Of a stretch of 64,000 nucleotides of DNA, positions 8,059 to 18,568 are shown piece by piece. Both the position numbers and the translations under genes were made by a program. The first letter of the stretch is position 1, and each line of letters starts with the position of its first letter. This stretch comes from CAVXYG01 sp963706835. Its GTDB lineage: Bacteria; Actinomycetota; Actinomycetes; S36-B12; GCA-2699445. The notes below the pieces were generated by a model. That model made no database searches, had not been told where the DNA came from, and saw nothing but the letters and a program-made list of their open reading frames with translations. The stretch spans positions 122,792-186,791 of the forward strand of contig CAVPOB010000001.1 of NCBI GenBank assembly GCA_963706835.1, given 5' to 3'.

Positions 8059-9068
8059 TGACAGCAGTGCTCCTGCCCGAGGGCCGCGATGCCGCAGTGC
8101 CCTGGCACTACGGCGATCCGCACCGCGAACAGGTGCGCCTGCGCGATGGCATCGCCGTGGTCGACGTGTCGCACCGCGAGGTGGTATCCGTCGCCGGCCC
8201 TGACCGGCTGACGTGGCTGCACAGCCTCACCACGGCGCATCTGGCCGACCTGCCCCCCGGCTCCTCGGCGTTGGCGCTCATCCTGGACCCGCGAGGTCAC
8301 GTCGAGCAGGAACTCCGGCTGACCGATGACGGTGAGCGGACGCTGGTGTCCGTCGAGCCGGGCGAGGGGGAGCGGCTGGTGGCCTATCTGGACTCGATGC
8401 GCTTCTTGATGCGCGTCGAGGTGCAGCTCCAGCCGGGCATCGCCGCGGTGTGGTCCACGCTGGAGGAGGACCTGCCGGGCACCCTGCGACGGTGGGAGCA
8501 GCCGCCGGAGTTCCGCGGAACCGGTACGACCGCCGCGGGGCAGGATCGCGGTGGGGATGCATCGCGGTACGTGCCGCACCGTCCCGATGCCCTGCCCGGC
8601 ACAGAGGTGCTCGTGCCGCGGGACCGCCTGGGCGAGGCGTTGGGCGCCGCTGGGCACCGGGCCGGGATGTGGGCCCTGGAAGCGCTGCGGACCGCCGCTG
8701 CCGTGCCTCGGCTGGGCTGCGAGACCGATCACCGCACGCTCCCGCACGAGGTTGGGTGGATCGGGCCCGCCGTGCACCTTGCGAAAGGCTGCTACCGCGG
8801 TCAGGAGACGGTTGCCCGGGTGCACAACCTGGGCCGCCCGCCGAGGCGGTTGGCGCTGGCCCACCTCGATGGGTCGGCCGAGACGCTGCCCGAGCACGGC
8901 GACCCGGTGGAGGTCGATGGCCGGACGGTCGGGTGGGTGGGAACCGCCGCTCGGCACTACGAACTCGGGCCGATCGCGACGGTCGTGCTCAAGCGCAACG
9001 TCGATCCGGCCGCAGACCTGCTCGTGGGCGGGGTCGCGGCGACGCAGGAAGTCGTCGTAGCAGCCTGA
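8058..9068 (+). CDS. ygfZ: YgfZ/GcvT-like folate-binding protein
   Basis: 336 residues. YgfZ proteins bind tetrahydrofolate and support maturation or repair of Fe-S enzymes. The diagnostic KGCYRGQETVARVHNLGRPP motif (K-G-C-Y-x-G-Q-E) is present at about residue 242, including the essential cysteine. The N-terminal half has the aminomethyltransferase-like VDVSHREVVSVAGPDRLTWL and LDPRGHVEQEL. Coupled to the Fur-family gene by a one-base ATGA overlap. The C-terminal residues diverge from GcvT, so it is not the glycine-cleavage T-protein. Confidence 0.92.
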   Translation: MTAVLLPEGRDAAVPWHYGDPHREQVRLRDGIAVVDVSHREVVSVAGPDRLTWLHSLTTAHLADLPPGSSALALILDPRGHVEQELRLTDDGERTLVSVEPGEGERLVAYLDSMRFLMRVEVQLQPGIAAVWSTLEEDLPGTLRRWEQPPEFRGTGTTAAGQDRGGDASRYVPHRPDALPGTEVLVPRDRLGEALGAAGHRAGMWALEALRTAAAVPRLGCETDHRTLPHEVGWIGPAVHLAKGCYRGQETVARVHNLGRPPRRLALAHLDGSAETLPEHGDPVEVDGRTVGWVGTAARHYELGPIATVVLKRNVDPAADLLVGGVAATQEVVVAA

Positions 9069-9170
9069 CCGCGTCTGCTGTCGGACCCGCCCCGACCCGC
9101 AGCGTGCTCCCGCGCCGCGACGCCCGCATGGCAGCCACGATGGGGTGTGCGCGGGCTGCGTTGACCCGCC

Positions 9171-9644
9171 TTATGCGGTGGTCGCTGCGTGGTCGCGCAA
9201 GTACGCCACGACGGAAGGCCAGTCCAGGAACCGCGGGTCGGTGCCGAAATGCAGGTGGACGCCCTCGAAGGCGTCGACGCCCCGTTGGGTCCGGTCGTCG
9301 ATGATGAACGTGCCCTGCAGCAATTGCTTGTGGTGGGACAGGATCAACCGCTTGTAGGCGGGGGTGCCCGGCGCCGAGCCGAGCCACCGGTGCACCCACA
9401 GCAGCTTGTCGCTCCAGGCGCTCGGGTTGTTCCATGGCGCGGTCGACAGGATGTAGGTGTCGAACAGCCCCGCCAGTTCCGTGAAGCCCTCCACCGCACC
9501 GGGCATCGGGTCCATCAGCGCGAAGATTCCGGGCGCCTCGTCGAAGTTGCCCTCGTAGGCGGCGCGGACGTCCGGCTCGAGGCGTTCGATCCCGCTGGCG
9601 AAGTCCACCAGCACGTTGTCCATGTCCACGTACAACCGACGCAT
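9171..9644 (-). CDS. HAD-family 5'(3')-deoxyribonucleotidase-like phosphatase
   Basis: 157 residues. The N-terminus MRRLYVDMDNVLVDF is HAD motif I (DxDxV, nucleophile and acid/base Asp), motif II is ILSTAPWNN, a K in motif III lies in HHKQLL, and motif IV is IIDDRTQRGVDAF. This arrangement matches the NT5C family that dephosphorylates deoxyribonucleoside monophosphates. The ATG at 9644 is preferred because AGGGGAG sits seven bases upstream; the frame continues without support beyond it. It faces ygfZ and is separated from dtd by about 360 bp. Confidence 0.85.
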   Translation of the reverse strand: MRRLYVDMDNVLVDFASGIERLEPDVRAAYEGNFDEAPGIFALMDPMPGAVEGFTELAGLFDTYILSTAPWNNPSAWSDKLLWVHRWLGSAPGTPAYKRLILSHHKQLLQGTFIIDDRTQRGVDAFEGVHLHFGTDPRFLDWPSVVAYLRDHAATTA

Positions 9645-10007
9645 CTGTACTCCCCTGACATCCCTACCCGGCGCACGACGTCCGCGTGTCAGCACCATTG
9701 GCTTGGCGACGACGGCCCAACTGCGTCACCGCGGGCGGCGATCCGCACCCGGCGCCCCGCGCGGCAGTACTCGGGCTGGCGAGTCGATCCCGGGAAGCCC
9801 CACTGCGGCCTCCGCACTGGCTGCCCCGGGCCTGCCGCACCGTCATGGCGCGGGAGTCTCGACGTCGGTGCAGTACGCCAACGCGAACGCGCCATGCCGC
9901 CATGGTCGCGCGGCAGTGCGGGCCGCCGTGGTGCTCTGCACTGCCATCGCCGTTCCGCCTTCCCACTGCCATTGACGGTAGTGGCGGCCCGCGACGGATG
10001 CCGGTCG
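9645..10007. other. Intergenic stretch, no gene recognised
   Basis: Both flanking genes are on the minus strand, so the promoter of the nucleotidase gene should be here. Open frames on both strands have no recognisable homology and arginine-rich, shadow-like composition. No repeat or strong hairpin was noticed. Confidence 0.5.
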
Positions 10008-10478
10008 CTACACCTCCACGATGACGGTGACGGGCCCGTTGTTGGTGAGCTCGACCTGCATCATGGCGCCGAAGCGCCCCGTCGCCACGGTCGCACCGCG
10101 GCCGCGCAGCCGGTCCACCACCGCTGCCACGAGTGGCTCGGCGACCGGCCCCGCAGCAGCGGCCTCCCAGGTCGGGCGCCGTCCCTTCCGGGTGCTGCCA
10201 TAGAGGGTGAACTGGCTGATGACCAGCAGCGGCAGGCCCAGGTCCGAGGCGGACACCTCCCGGGCGCCCGGCGGCAGGCACACCTGAGAACCGGCGAGGG
10301 CGTCGGCGTCGAAGATGCGCAGATCGAAGACCTTGTCGGCCAGCCGGTGGGCCTGGGCCTCGGTGTCGTCGTGGGTCACCCCGACCAGCACGACCAGTCC
10401 GGGTCCGGCTATGGCGCCGACCACCTCTGCGCCCACCCTCACCTGCGCACCCGAGGCGCGCTGCACCACTGCCCGCAT
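10008..10478 (-). CDS. dtd: D-aminoacyl-tRNA deacylase
   Basis: 156 residues, full length. Dtd hydrolyses D-amino acids (and glycine mischarged on tRNA-Ala) from tRNA. Both active-site motifs are present: LLVISQFTLYGSTRKGRRP (SQxT, from residue 88) and the C-terminal LTNNGPVTV (NxGPVT). The ATG at 10478 begins MRAVVQRASGAQV, the invariant N-terminus in which Met1-Arg2 help build the pocket. Monocistronic as far as can be seen. Confidence 0.96.
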   Translation of the reverse strand: MRAVVQRASGAQVRVGAEVVGAIAGPGLVVLVGVTHDDTEAQAHRLADKVFDLRIFDADALAGSQVCLPPGAREVSASDLGLPLLVISQFTLYGSTRKGRRPTWEAAAAGPVAEPLVAAVVDRLRGRGATVATGRFGAMMQVELTNNGPVTVIVEV

Positions 10479-10521
10479 GGCCCGATGGTGCCATGACTGC
10501 GGCTCGGCTGACGACGCCGCC

Positions 10522-10607
10522 CGAGAGCCCCCGGCAGGGCGATACGGGTTGGCGCGCCGCCGCCGAAGAGCCCCGGCAAGGCGATACCGGTTGGCGCGCC
10601 GCCGCCC
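10522..10607. repeat. Two direct copies of a ~42-bp sequence
   Basis: The string gagccc(c)cggca(g/a)ggcgata(c)gggttggcgcgccgccgcc occurs twice head-to-tail, with a few differences. It lies between dtd (leftward) and the DUF2516 gene (rightward), ending 19 bp before the latter's start, so it overlaps the region where that promoter would lie. Confidence 0.8.
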
Positions 10608-10625
10608 GCACCGTACCGTGTATGC

Positions 10626-10910
10626 ATGTTCGGTGAACTGCAGGCGCTGGTGTCGCTGGTGCTCTTCGTCGGGTTCCTCGTGATCAAGATCTGGGCCGTG
10701 GCGGACTGTGCGACCCGGCCCTCCGGCGCCTTCGTGGCCGCCAATCGGCGCACCCGCATGTTCTGGCTGTTGCTGACCGGGATCGCGGCGCTCACGGCGT
10801 TCGTCGCCTCACCGATCGGCATCTTCGGCCTCGCCGGGCTGATCGTCGCCCTGGTGTACCTGCTGGACGTGCGGCCGCGGGTGCGGGAAGTCACCGGCAG
10901 CCGGTACTGA
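10626..10910 (+). CDS. DUF2516 family membrane protein
   Basis: 94 residues. Predicted helices at about 8-28, 44-63 and 66-84 are separated by short charged loops: LVSLVLFVGFLVIKIWAVADC, MFWLLLTGIAALTAFVA and IFGLAGLIVALVYLLDV, ending VRPRVREV. The pattern of an ADC..RP loop and terminal YLLDVRP is that of actinobacterial DUF2516 proteins. Function unknown. TGA overlaps the ATG of the methyltransferase gene, so they are translationally coupled. Confidence 0.85.
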   Translation: MFGELQALVSLVLFVGFLVIKIWAVADCATRPSGAFVAANRRTRMFWLLLTGIAALTAFVASPIGIFGLAGLIVALVYLLDVRPRVREVTGSRY

Positions 10911-11728
10911 TGCCCCGCCCGACCCGTCCGGTCGGCACGATCACGAGGGGGACGACGCACCCGAACCGGCTGCGTCGGGTGGATCGCTGGATCGTCGCGC
11001 AGTACGGTCGCCTGCTGCGCAGCTGCGGCCCGGTGGACGTCGTGGACCTGGGATTCGGCGCCTCGCCGATCACGACCATCGAGCTCAGCCGCCGGTTGCA
11101 CACCGTTGCCCCGCAGGCGCGGGTGGTGGGTCTGGAGATCGACCCTGCTCGAGTGGCCGAAGCGCAGCGCCGATTCCCCGCGGGACGGTTCGGCCTGGGC
11201 GGCTTCGAGCTCGGAGAACTGGGCGGGCAAGCGGCGCTCGTGCGCGCGATGAACGTGTTGCGGCAGTACGAGGAGTCCGCGGTCGCCGAGTCCTGGGACA
11301 CGATGCTGGGAGCGTGCCGGCCCGGCGGCGTGGTGGTGGAGGGGACCTGCGACGAGCTCGGTCGCCTCGCCTCCTGGGTGTGCCTGGTCGCCGATGGCGA
11401 CGATGCGAGGCCGCGCAGTCTCAGCCTCAGCGTGCGACTGGCCGGTCTGGTGCGCCCCAGCGAGGTGGCGGCACGGCTGCCGAAGGCGCTGATCCACCGC
11501 AACGTGCCAGGCGAGCGCATCCACGGCTTCCTGACGGCCATGGACGAGGCGTGGGAGGCCGCAGCGCCCTGGCAGGGCCTGTCCGCCCGGCAGCGCTGGA
11601 TCCGGACCTGCGAAGGCGTGCAGGACCGGGGCTACCGGCTCCTCGACGGGCCAGCCCGGTGGCGATTGGGCGAGGTCACCGTGGCGTGGCAGGACGTGGC
11701 GTGGCGCAGCGGAGCGGGCCGGCCCTAG
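10910..11728 (+). CDS. Class I SAM-dependent methyltransferase
   Basis: 272 residues. The SAM-binding motif I is VDVVDLGFGASPITTIEL (residues ~43-60), followed by motif II-like ARVVGLEIDPARV with the acidic residue after beta-2. A post-I stretch GACRPGGVVVEGTCDE resembles the beta-5 region. The rest does not resemble a named family, so substrate is unknown. Coupled to DUF2516 by ATGA, and its stop overlaps the XPB gene end by 4 bp in convergent orientation. Confidence 0.8.
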   Translation: MPRPTRPVGTITRGTTHPNRLRRVDRWIVAQYGRLLRSCGPVDVVDLGFGASPITTIELSRRLHTVAPQARVVGLEIDPARVAEAQRRFPAGRFGLGGFELGELGGQAALVRAMNVLRQYEESAVAESWDTMLGACRPGGVVVEGTCDELGRLASWVCLVADGDDARPRSLSLSVRLAGLVRPSEVAARLPKALIHRNVPGERIHGFLTAMDEAWEAAAPWQGLSARQRWIRTCEGVQDRGYRLLDGPARWRLGEVTVAWQDVAWRSGAGRP

Positions 11729-13386
11729 TTCGGCGGCTGCCCCTCGCCGGCGAAGACGTCGCCGGCATCGACGATCCGGTAGGCGTACCCCTGCTCGGCG
11801 AGGAAGCGCTGCCGGTGGGCGGCGAAGTCGGCATCGACCGTGTCACGCGTCACGATCGTGTAGAAGTGCGCGGTGCGGCCATCGGACTTGGGGCGCAGCA
11901 CCCGGCCGAGTCGTTGCGCCTCCTCCTGCCGGGAGCCGAACGTTCCCGAGATCTGGATCGCCACGCCGGCTTCGGGCAGGTCGACGGAGAAGTTCGCAAC
12001 TTTCGAGACGACGAGCCGCTGCAGCTCCCCGGTCCGGAACTGCTCGAACAGCGCCTCCCGCTGCCGGACCGGAACCTCGCCGGTGATGATCGGCGCGTCG
12101 AGCAGGGCCCCCACCTCCGCCAGTTGGTCCAGGTACTGCCCGATGACGAGGACTTGATCGTCGGCATGCTGCTCTACCAGCGCCTTCACGACGCGGTTCT
12201 TCAGCGGCAGCGTGGCCGACATCCGGTAGCGCTCCTCCGGTTCGGCCACGGCGTAGGACATGCGCTGCTCCGCGGTCATCTCCACGCGCACCTCGACGCA
12301 GTCCGCGGGCGCGATGTAGCCCTGCGACTCGATCTCGCGCCAGGGGGCGTCGTAGCGCTTCGGGCCGATGAGGCTGAAGACGTCGCCCTCCCGGCCGTCC
12401 TCGCGGACCAGGGTGGCGGTGAGGCCGAGCCGGCGGCGCGCCTGGATGTCGGCGGTGAAGCGGAACACCGGCGCCGGCAGCAGGTGCACCTCGTCGTAGA
12501 TGATCAGGCCCCAATCGCGGGCGCCGAAGAGTTCCAGATGCGGATAGGTGCCCTTGGTCTTGCGCGTCATCACCTGGTAAGTGGCGATGGTGACCGGCCG
12601 GATCTGTTTGCGCGCCCCGCTGTACTCGCCGATCTCCTCCTCGGTGAGGCCGGTGCGTCGCAGCAGTTCGGCTTTCCACTGCCGCGCGGCGACGGTGTTG
12701 GTGACCAGGATCAGGGTGGTCGCCTCGGCCATCGCCATGGCTGCCGCGCCGACGATGGTCTTGCCGGCCCCGCAGGGGAGCACGACGACACCGGAGCCCC
12801 CGTGCCAGAACCCCTCGGCGGCGTGACGCTGGTAGTCGCGCACGTGCCAGCCGTCCTCGCTGAGGGTGATCGGGTGCGCCTCACCGTCGACGTAGCCGGC
12901 GAGGTCCTCCGCCGGCCAGCCCAGTTTCAGCAGGATCTGCTTGATGCGGCCGCGCTCGCTGGGGTGGACGGCCACCGTGTCGTCGTCGAGGCGGGCCCCG
13001 ACCATGGGCTTCACCTTCGCCGACTGCAGCACCTCCACCAGGACGGCGCGATCCAGGGCGTGCAGGACCAGGCCGTGACTGGGGTGCTTGAGCAGTTGCA
13101 GCCGCCCGTAGCGCGCCATGGTCTCGGCGACATCGACCAGCAGCGCATGCGGCACCGGGTAGCGGGAGTAGCGGATCAGCGCATCGACCACCTGTTCGGC
13201 GTCGTGGCCGGCGGCCCTGGCGTTCCACAGGCCCAGCGGCGTGACGCGGTAGGTGTGCATATGCTCCGGAGCCCGCTCCAACTCCGCGAAGGGCGCGATC
13301 TCGTGCCGTGCCGCGTCGGCGTCGGCGTGGTTCACGTCGAGGAGGACCGTCTTGTCGCTCTGGACGATGAGGGGGCCGTCAGTCAC
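11725..13386 (-). CDS. XPB-type DNA repair helicase
   Basis: 553 residues from GTG 13386. An SF2 helicase of the bacterial XPB/Ercc3 type (Rv0861c family), a 3'-5' DNA helicase. Walker A is PCGAGKT (204-210), motif II is DEVH (298-301, with the D-E-V-H form seen in XPB), motif III LTATLVRED, and motif VI contains EEAQRLGRVLRPK. The N-terminal ~180 residues match the damage-recognition-like domain of bacterial XPB. It lies directly downstream of the helicase-associated protein gene on the same strand, the arrangement seen with Rv0862c-Rv0861c. Confidence 0.95.
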   Translation of the reverse strand: MTDGPLIVQSDKTVLLDVNHADADAARHEIAPFAELERAPEHMHTYRVTPLGLWNARAAGHDAEQVVDALIRYSRYPVPHALLVDVAETMARYGRLQLLKHPSHGLVLHALDRAVLVEVLQSAKVKPMVGARLDDDTVAVHPSERGRIKQILLKLGWPAEDLAGYVDGEAHPITLSEDGWHVRDYQRHAAEGFWHGGSGVVVLPCGAGKTIVGAAAMAMAEATTLILVTNTVAARQWKAELLRRTGLTEEEIGEYSGARKQIRPVTIATYQVMTRKTKGTYPHLELFGARDWGLIIYDEVHLLPAPVFRFTADIQARRRLGLTATLVREDGREGDVFSLIGPKRYDAPWREIESQGYIAPADCVEVRVEMTAEQRMSYAVAEPEERYRMSATLPLKNRVVKALVEQHADDQVLVIGQYLDQLAEVGALLDAPIITGEVPVRQREALFEQFRTGELQRLVVSKVANFSVDLPEAGVAIQISGTFGSRQEEAQRLGRVLRPKSDGRTAHFYTIVTRDTVDADFAAHRQRFLAEQGYAYRIVDAGDVFAGEGQPPN

Positions 13387-13443
13387 CGTTCCATTGTCCC
13401 CATAGTTGCGGCATCGGCGAGACGGCCCAGTGTTGCGCCTGCA

Positions 13444-15708
13444 TCACGGGGCAGCCGCCCGGGCGATTCCGGCGATGCGTGACAGCGGGAAGGCGGCCAC
13501 TCGCCGATCCCTTGGGTCGTAGGCCGACAACATCCCGGCGCGCAGCGTCAACGGCTGCACCGACCGCACGCGACGGGTGCCGGTGGCATCGGCGAAGTCA
13601 ATCCACACGCTGGCCTCGTCGCGGATCGCGTCGCCGAGGATCGCCACGAGTTGGTGCGGGCTGACCGGTTCCACCCGCGACGGCCCGGCCAACGATGCCC
13701 GTGCGGCGGCTCCGGCCCGCAGCCCTCGGACCGCCGCGGCCCGCTCGTCGCTGCCGGGGGACGCAGTCGCCACGGGGCGCGGTGCCGGCAGCCGTCGGGG
13801 GCGCTGCGGAGTGCCGGCCGTTCCCAGCGCCGGTATGCCGGCCTTGCGCAGCGCCGCCGTCACCTCCTCGGCGCCGAGCGGACTGACGGCGACACCGGCC
13901 GCGACGCGGTGCAGGCGCAGGTGCTGCAGCGAGCGGGCGGCCAGTGCCGCGGTCAAGGCGGCATCGTCGTCGGAGGTGATGACGGTGCTGGTCGCGGCGA
14001 CCCGGATCGTGCCGTGACGGCGGCCCACGTCGGTGACCAGGGATTCCAGGGCCGCCGGGACCCCGGTGGCGGACAGCTCCGCAAGTTCGGCCAGCACCTC
14101 TGCCGTGCCCATCCCCGCGTCGAAGGCCCGTTGCAGCGTTGCGTTGGTGAAGCGGTAGACCGCCCCGGCGCCAGAGGACTCCAGCGCTGCGAGCCGTTCC
14201 AGGCGCGCTTGGGAATACGGCGTCATCGGCCCCAGCGCCGTGGCCGTCAGATCCGCCTGGACCACGACCCGGTCCACGAGCGCCGGCCAGTGCACCGCGT
14301 CGGCGATGTGATCCGGTGCCGCGGCCGGGTCGGCCAGCAGTCGCCCGGCATTGCTGAGCGCGGCGCGCCCCAGCAGACCCAGGATCTCTGCCTGCGCCAG
14401 GAGCGCTGCGACTGCGTCGGGGAGGCCGGTGCCGCCGAGCCGCGGCTGGTGCCAGGAGATCGAGGCGGTCAGCTCGGGGACCGCCAGCGCTCTGGCGGCG
14501 GGCGCGGCGGCGGCGATGCGCAGGGCGAACTGCCGGAACTCGGCCAGCCCGGGTGCCGACAGGGCCTGCGACGGTGCGCGGTCAGCGGCCTCGGGCACCG
14601 CGACCAGGGGCTCGGCCGGCGGGTGGTCCCGCCACGCGATGAGCAGCGCCGCCCACTGCCGCGGTTCCGGCAGGGTGCGCCAGGCGTCAGCTGCGCGCGT
14701 CAGTGCCCAGACCCCCTGTTGCTGGTCCACTGCGATCAGGCCTGCCGCCGCGGCAGTCTCCACCAGCAGCGCCGTCGTCGGCAGATCCCGGTGCAGGCGT
14801 CGGGCCAGCTCTGCCGCATCTCGCTGGTAGACCCCGCCCGATCGCAGCGCACGGGTGGCGCCCTCCTCGACCGCGTCGAGCAATCGGGCGGCGGTGCGCG
14901 TGCACTGCAGGGCGTTCATACCGGCCGTGGCATCGGCGTCGGCGACGGGCGGTGCGTCGGGGTCGATCGGCGGCCCGGGCGGCAGGGCCACCGATCGCAC
15001 GTAGCGGCCGCCCCGCAGCAGCAGGGCGATCTCTCGGGGTAGGGCGACGCTGTCCGGGCCGGTGGGGATGAGGATGCGCCGGGCCAGCAGCCACTCCACC
15101 GGCGTTGTCGCAGTGACCGCGGAAACCGGCCGCTCGGCATCCGGCAGGCGCCCCTGGGGCGGCCCCCAGACGAGACGATCCAGCGCATCCCGGGCACCGC
15201 TGGGGGCGGTGGCGATCTCGTCGTAGAGTGAGGCCGGGTCGGCGCAGAAACGGGCGATCTCGGGCACATCCGAACGATCGTGCGGGTCGAGGCCGCACGG
15301 TGCGGCACCGATCAGGCTCCGCAAGCCGGACACCGGCCGCAGGGCGGCCTGCGGGCCCCACACCAGCGCGAGGCCTCGGCAGTGCGTCAGCGCCTCGTCG
15401 ATGGCGCGTTGGGACTCGACGCTCGCGGCAGGGTCCATGGCCCGCGCGAGTCCCTCAGGAGTTGCGGCGTGCGGCAGGGCCAGGAGCGTCTCCATCACCT
15501 GCTGCTCCAGCCGGTTCAGCCGCCACCACGCCAACCGCAGACTGGGCGGGAAGGCGCACCGGTCGGCAAGGCCGGCGAAATCCTCCGGCAGGGGACGCAT
15601 GAGGTCCGGGCGCTCCCGCAGCAGGGCTGCCAGGGCATCGTCGGAACGTGCTGCAAGGTCTTCGGCGAGGGTCCGCCGCGCAGTCGGAACAGTCGGCGCC
15701 TCACTCAT
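13444..15708 (-). CDS. Helicase-associated (XPB partner) protein
   Basis: 754 residues, Ala- and Arg-rich. It belongs to the actinobacterial 'helicase-associated domain' family encoded upstream of XPB (Rv0862c type). The N-terminal LAARSDDALAALLRERPDL and the LNRLEQQVMETLLALPHA block are typical, and the C-terminus carries a WYL-like segment (VSPHQLVAILGDAIRDEASV, then WIDFADATGTRRVRSVQPL). No catalytic motif is visible. Probably cotranscribed with XPB (57-bp gap) and likely a regulator or cofactor of it; this is inferred from conserved order. Confidence 0.85.
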   Translation of the reverse strand: MSEAPTVPTARRTLAEDLAARSDDALAALLRERPDLMRPLPEDFAGLADRCAFPPSLRLAWWRLNRLEQQVMETLLALPHAATPEGLARAMDPAASVESQRAIDEALTHCRGLALVWGPQAALRPVSGLRSLIGAAPCGLDPHDRSDVPEIARFCADPASLYDEIATAPSGARDALDRLVWGPPQGRLPDAERPVSAVTATTPVEWLLARRILIPTGPDSVALPREIALLLRGGRYVRSVALPPGPPIDPDAPPVADADATAGMNALQCTRTAARLLDAVEEGATRALRSGGVYQRDAAELARRLHRDLPTTALLVETAAAAGLIAVDQQQGVWALTRAADAWRTLPEPRQWAALLIAWRDHPPAEPLVAVPEAADRAPSQALSAPGLAEFRQFALRIAAAAPAARALAVPELTASISWHQPRLGGTGLPDAVAALLAQAEILGLLGRAALSNAGRLLADPAAAPDHIADAVHWPALVDRVVVQADLTATALGPMTPYSQARLERLAALESSGAGAVYRFTNATLQRAFDAGMGTAEVLAELAELSATGVPAALESLVTDVGRRHGTIRVAATSTVITSDDDAALTAALAARSLQHLRLHRVAAGVAVSPLGAEEVTAALRKAGIPALGTAGTPQRPRRLPAPRPVATASPGSDERAAAVRGLRAGAAARASLAGPSRVEPVSPHQLVAILGDAIRDEASVWIDFADATGTRRVRSVQPLTLRAGMLSAYDPRDRRVAAFPLSRIAGIARAAAP

Positions 15709-15763
15709 GACGCCGACTCAGCTTCGCGGCTGGCCATCCTCGCAGCCTACCGGCCTGGCGACG

Positions 15764-15808
15764 GCACAGGGCCCGGCACCGGAGTCGCCTCCGGGCCGGG
15801 CCCTGTGC
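15764..15808 (-). terminator. Strong hairpin downstream of groEL
   Basis: Near-perfect inverted repeat: arm GCACAGGGCCCGGC (15764-15777) pairs with 15795-15808, and the inner CCGGAG/CTCCGG continues the stem after one bulged A, giving about 20 bp closed by a TCGC loop. It lies 16 bp beyond the groEL stop. There is no T-run after the stem, as usual for high-GC actinobacterial terminators. Confidence 0.75.
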
Positions 15809-15823
15809 AGGTGATCGGCAGGA

Positions 15824-17455
<1,632 letters not shown>

Positions 17456-17595
17456 GGGTGGGCGTTCCTCCGGGAACGAGTACGGTGTCGTCGAGTGGCG
17501 CCCGCGACGGACGACTGCTCCGCGGCGCCGCCATTCTGGCGCCCGGTGGCAACCTCGCCACTCGACATCGGTGGTGGCATCCGATGGGCCTTCGC

Positions 17596-17622
17596 TTATC
17601 ACTCAGGCACATCGAGTGCTAA
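17596..17622. promoter_or_regulatory. CIRCE element, promoter-distal copy (HrcA operator)
   Basis: TTATCACTC, nine bases, GAGTGCTAA: 17 of 18 arm positions match the CIRCE consensus TTAGCACTC-N9-GAGTGCTAA. It lies in the groEL leader, downstream of the predicted start of transcription. Confidence 0.85.
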
Positions 17623-17626
17623 CTGA

Positions 17627-17655
17627 TTCTTAGCACTCACCTGCTGAGAGTGCAA
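17627..17655 (-). promoter_or_regulatory. Predicted groEL promoter
   Basis: On the minus strand a -35-like TTGCAC (17650-17655) is followed after exactly 17 bp by a -10-like TAAGAA (17627-17632). Both hexamers lie within or touching the upstream CIRCE element, so HrcA bound there would occlude RNA polymerase. Leader to the ATG is about 165 nt. Confidence 0.55.
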
Positions 17656-17656
17656 G
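17630..17656. promoter_or_regulatory. CIRCE element, promoter-overlapping copy (HrcA operator)
   Basis: TTAGCACTC, nine bases, GAGTGCAAG: the left arm is perfect and the right arm has two mismatches. It is separated from the other copy by 7 bp, so the inner arms of the two elements also form GAGTGCTAA-N7-TTAGCACTC. The promoter hexamers overlap it. Confidence 0.8.
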
Positions 17657-17768
17657 CCCGTATCCGCCTGTGCCCAGTCCCCAAATGTCCAGGGTCCCTA
17701 CTGCAGGATGGCCTCGAGGTGCCAGGATAGGGGCGATACCGCGGAAGCGGTCGGCTAGGGAGGCGATG

Positions 17769-18116
17769 ATGACGAGCTTCATCCGAGGCGAGTTCGAGGG
17801 CACCGACCAGCCGTGGTCGGACGACCCCGCAAGTAGCCTCGTGGACAAGCTGGAGAAGGAACTCTCCGACGAGTTGGAGGCCGGCGGCCCCGAGTACCAC
17901 CCGGTGCGGCGCAACGGCGACCACATCGGTCGGCTCGTCGACGAGGATGGCGGGGCTCTGGAGGACACCACCTCGGAGGCCATCGCCCGGCAGACCTACG
18001 ACGAGAGCGACCTGAGCGCTGAAGAGGGTGCCCTGCACTTTATCGACGAGGATGGCGAATCGGACGACCCCGATCTGACCCCCTCGGTGAAAAAGGCCCT
18101 CGAGGACTTCGAGTAG
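17769..18116 (+). CDS. DUF5709 family acidic protein
   Basis: 115 residues, strongly acidic, no membrane segment. Contains LVDKLEKELSDELEAGG, then GDHIGRLVDEDGG and DTTSEAIARQTYDESDLSAEEGALH, the pattern of actinobacterial DUF5709 proteins of unknown function. Two consecutive ATGs occur at 17766 and 17769; the second is used because the AGGGAGG ribosome-binding site ends at 17763. Divergent from groEL, sharing a 313-bp intergenic region. Confidence 0.8.
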   Translation: MTSFIRGEFEGTDQPWSDDPASSLVDKLEKELSDELEAGGPEYHPVRRNGDHIGRLVDEDGGALEDTTSEAIARQTYDESDLSAEEGALHFIDEDGESDDPDLTPSVKKALEDFE

Positions 18117-18192
18117 AAGCAGTGCGTGCGCGGAGCCAGCGCACGTGCGTCGGTTCTCGCTGCCTGCCATGCGCCTTGCCTGATTCGGGTTC

Positions 18193-18217
18193 GGCAGTGC
18201 TGCATCACCGCACTGCC
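18193..18217 (+). terminator. Possible terminator of the DUF5709 gene
   Basis: Perfect 8-bp stem GGCAGTGC / GCACTGCC with a 9-nt loop, 77 bp beyond the stop. No T-run. The distance makes this a moderate call. Confidence 0.4.
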
Positions 18218-18532
18218 CGGGCCGTCGGAGCGTTCGTGCGCCCTCGTGCCGAGTCCGCACTGTGAGGTCGATGGCTGCCTCGGTGCCCCACGGCCAGGGC
18301 GCTGCCGCCATTCGGTGGATGTCGGGCCTTGCCGCCAACGAATGCTTCGCTCGGAAGATGCCGGTCGGTCCGCGTGCCGGGAGGCTTCCCATGACCTGCC
18401 GCCGGACAGAGGAATCCCCCGCCGCGACGGGGGAGGCGCGACGGGGGAACGAGTCAGAACTTAGCAGTCTCGGGAGCTGCTGTCATGGGGTTTGGGCGTG
18501 TCGCCGGAACGGATTCTCGTGGTGGAACGCCG

Positions 18533-18568
18533 ACGGCCGGCACCCCCGAAGCGCAGGGTGCCGGCCGT
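18533..18568 (-). terminator. Hairpin downstream of cspA
   Basis: Perfect 13-bp inverted repeat: ACGGCCGGCACCC (18533-18545) and its complement at 18556-18568, with a 10-nt loop, 18 bp beyond the cspA stop. No T-run follows. Confidence 0.75.

Noticed and set aside
15764..15808. Small RNA or riboswitch
   Set aside because: Perfect simple hairpin right after a stop codon fits termination better.
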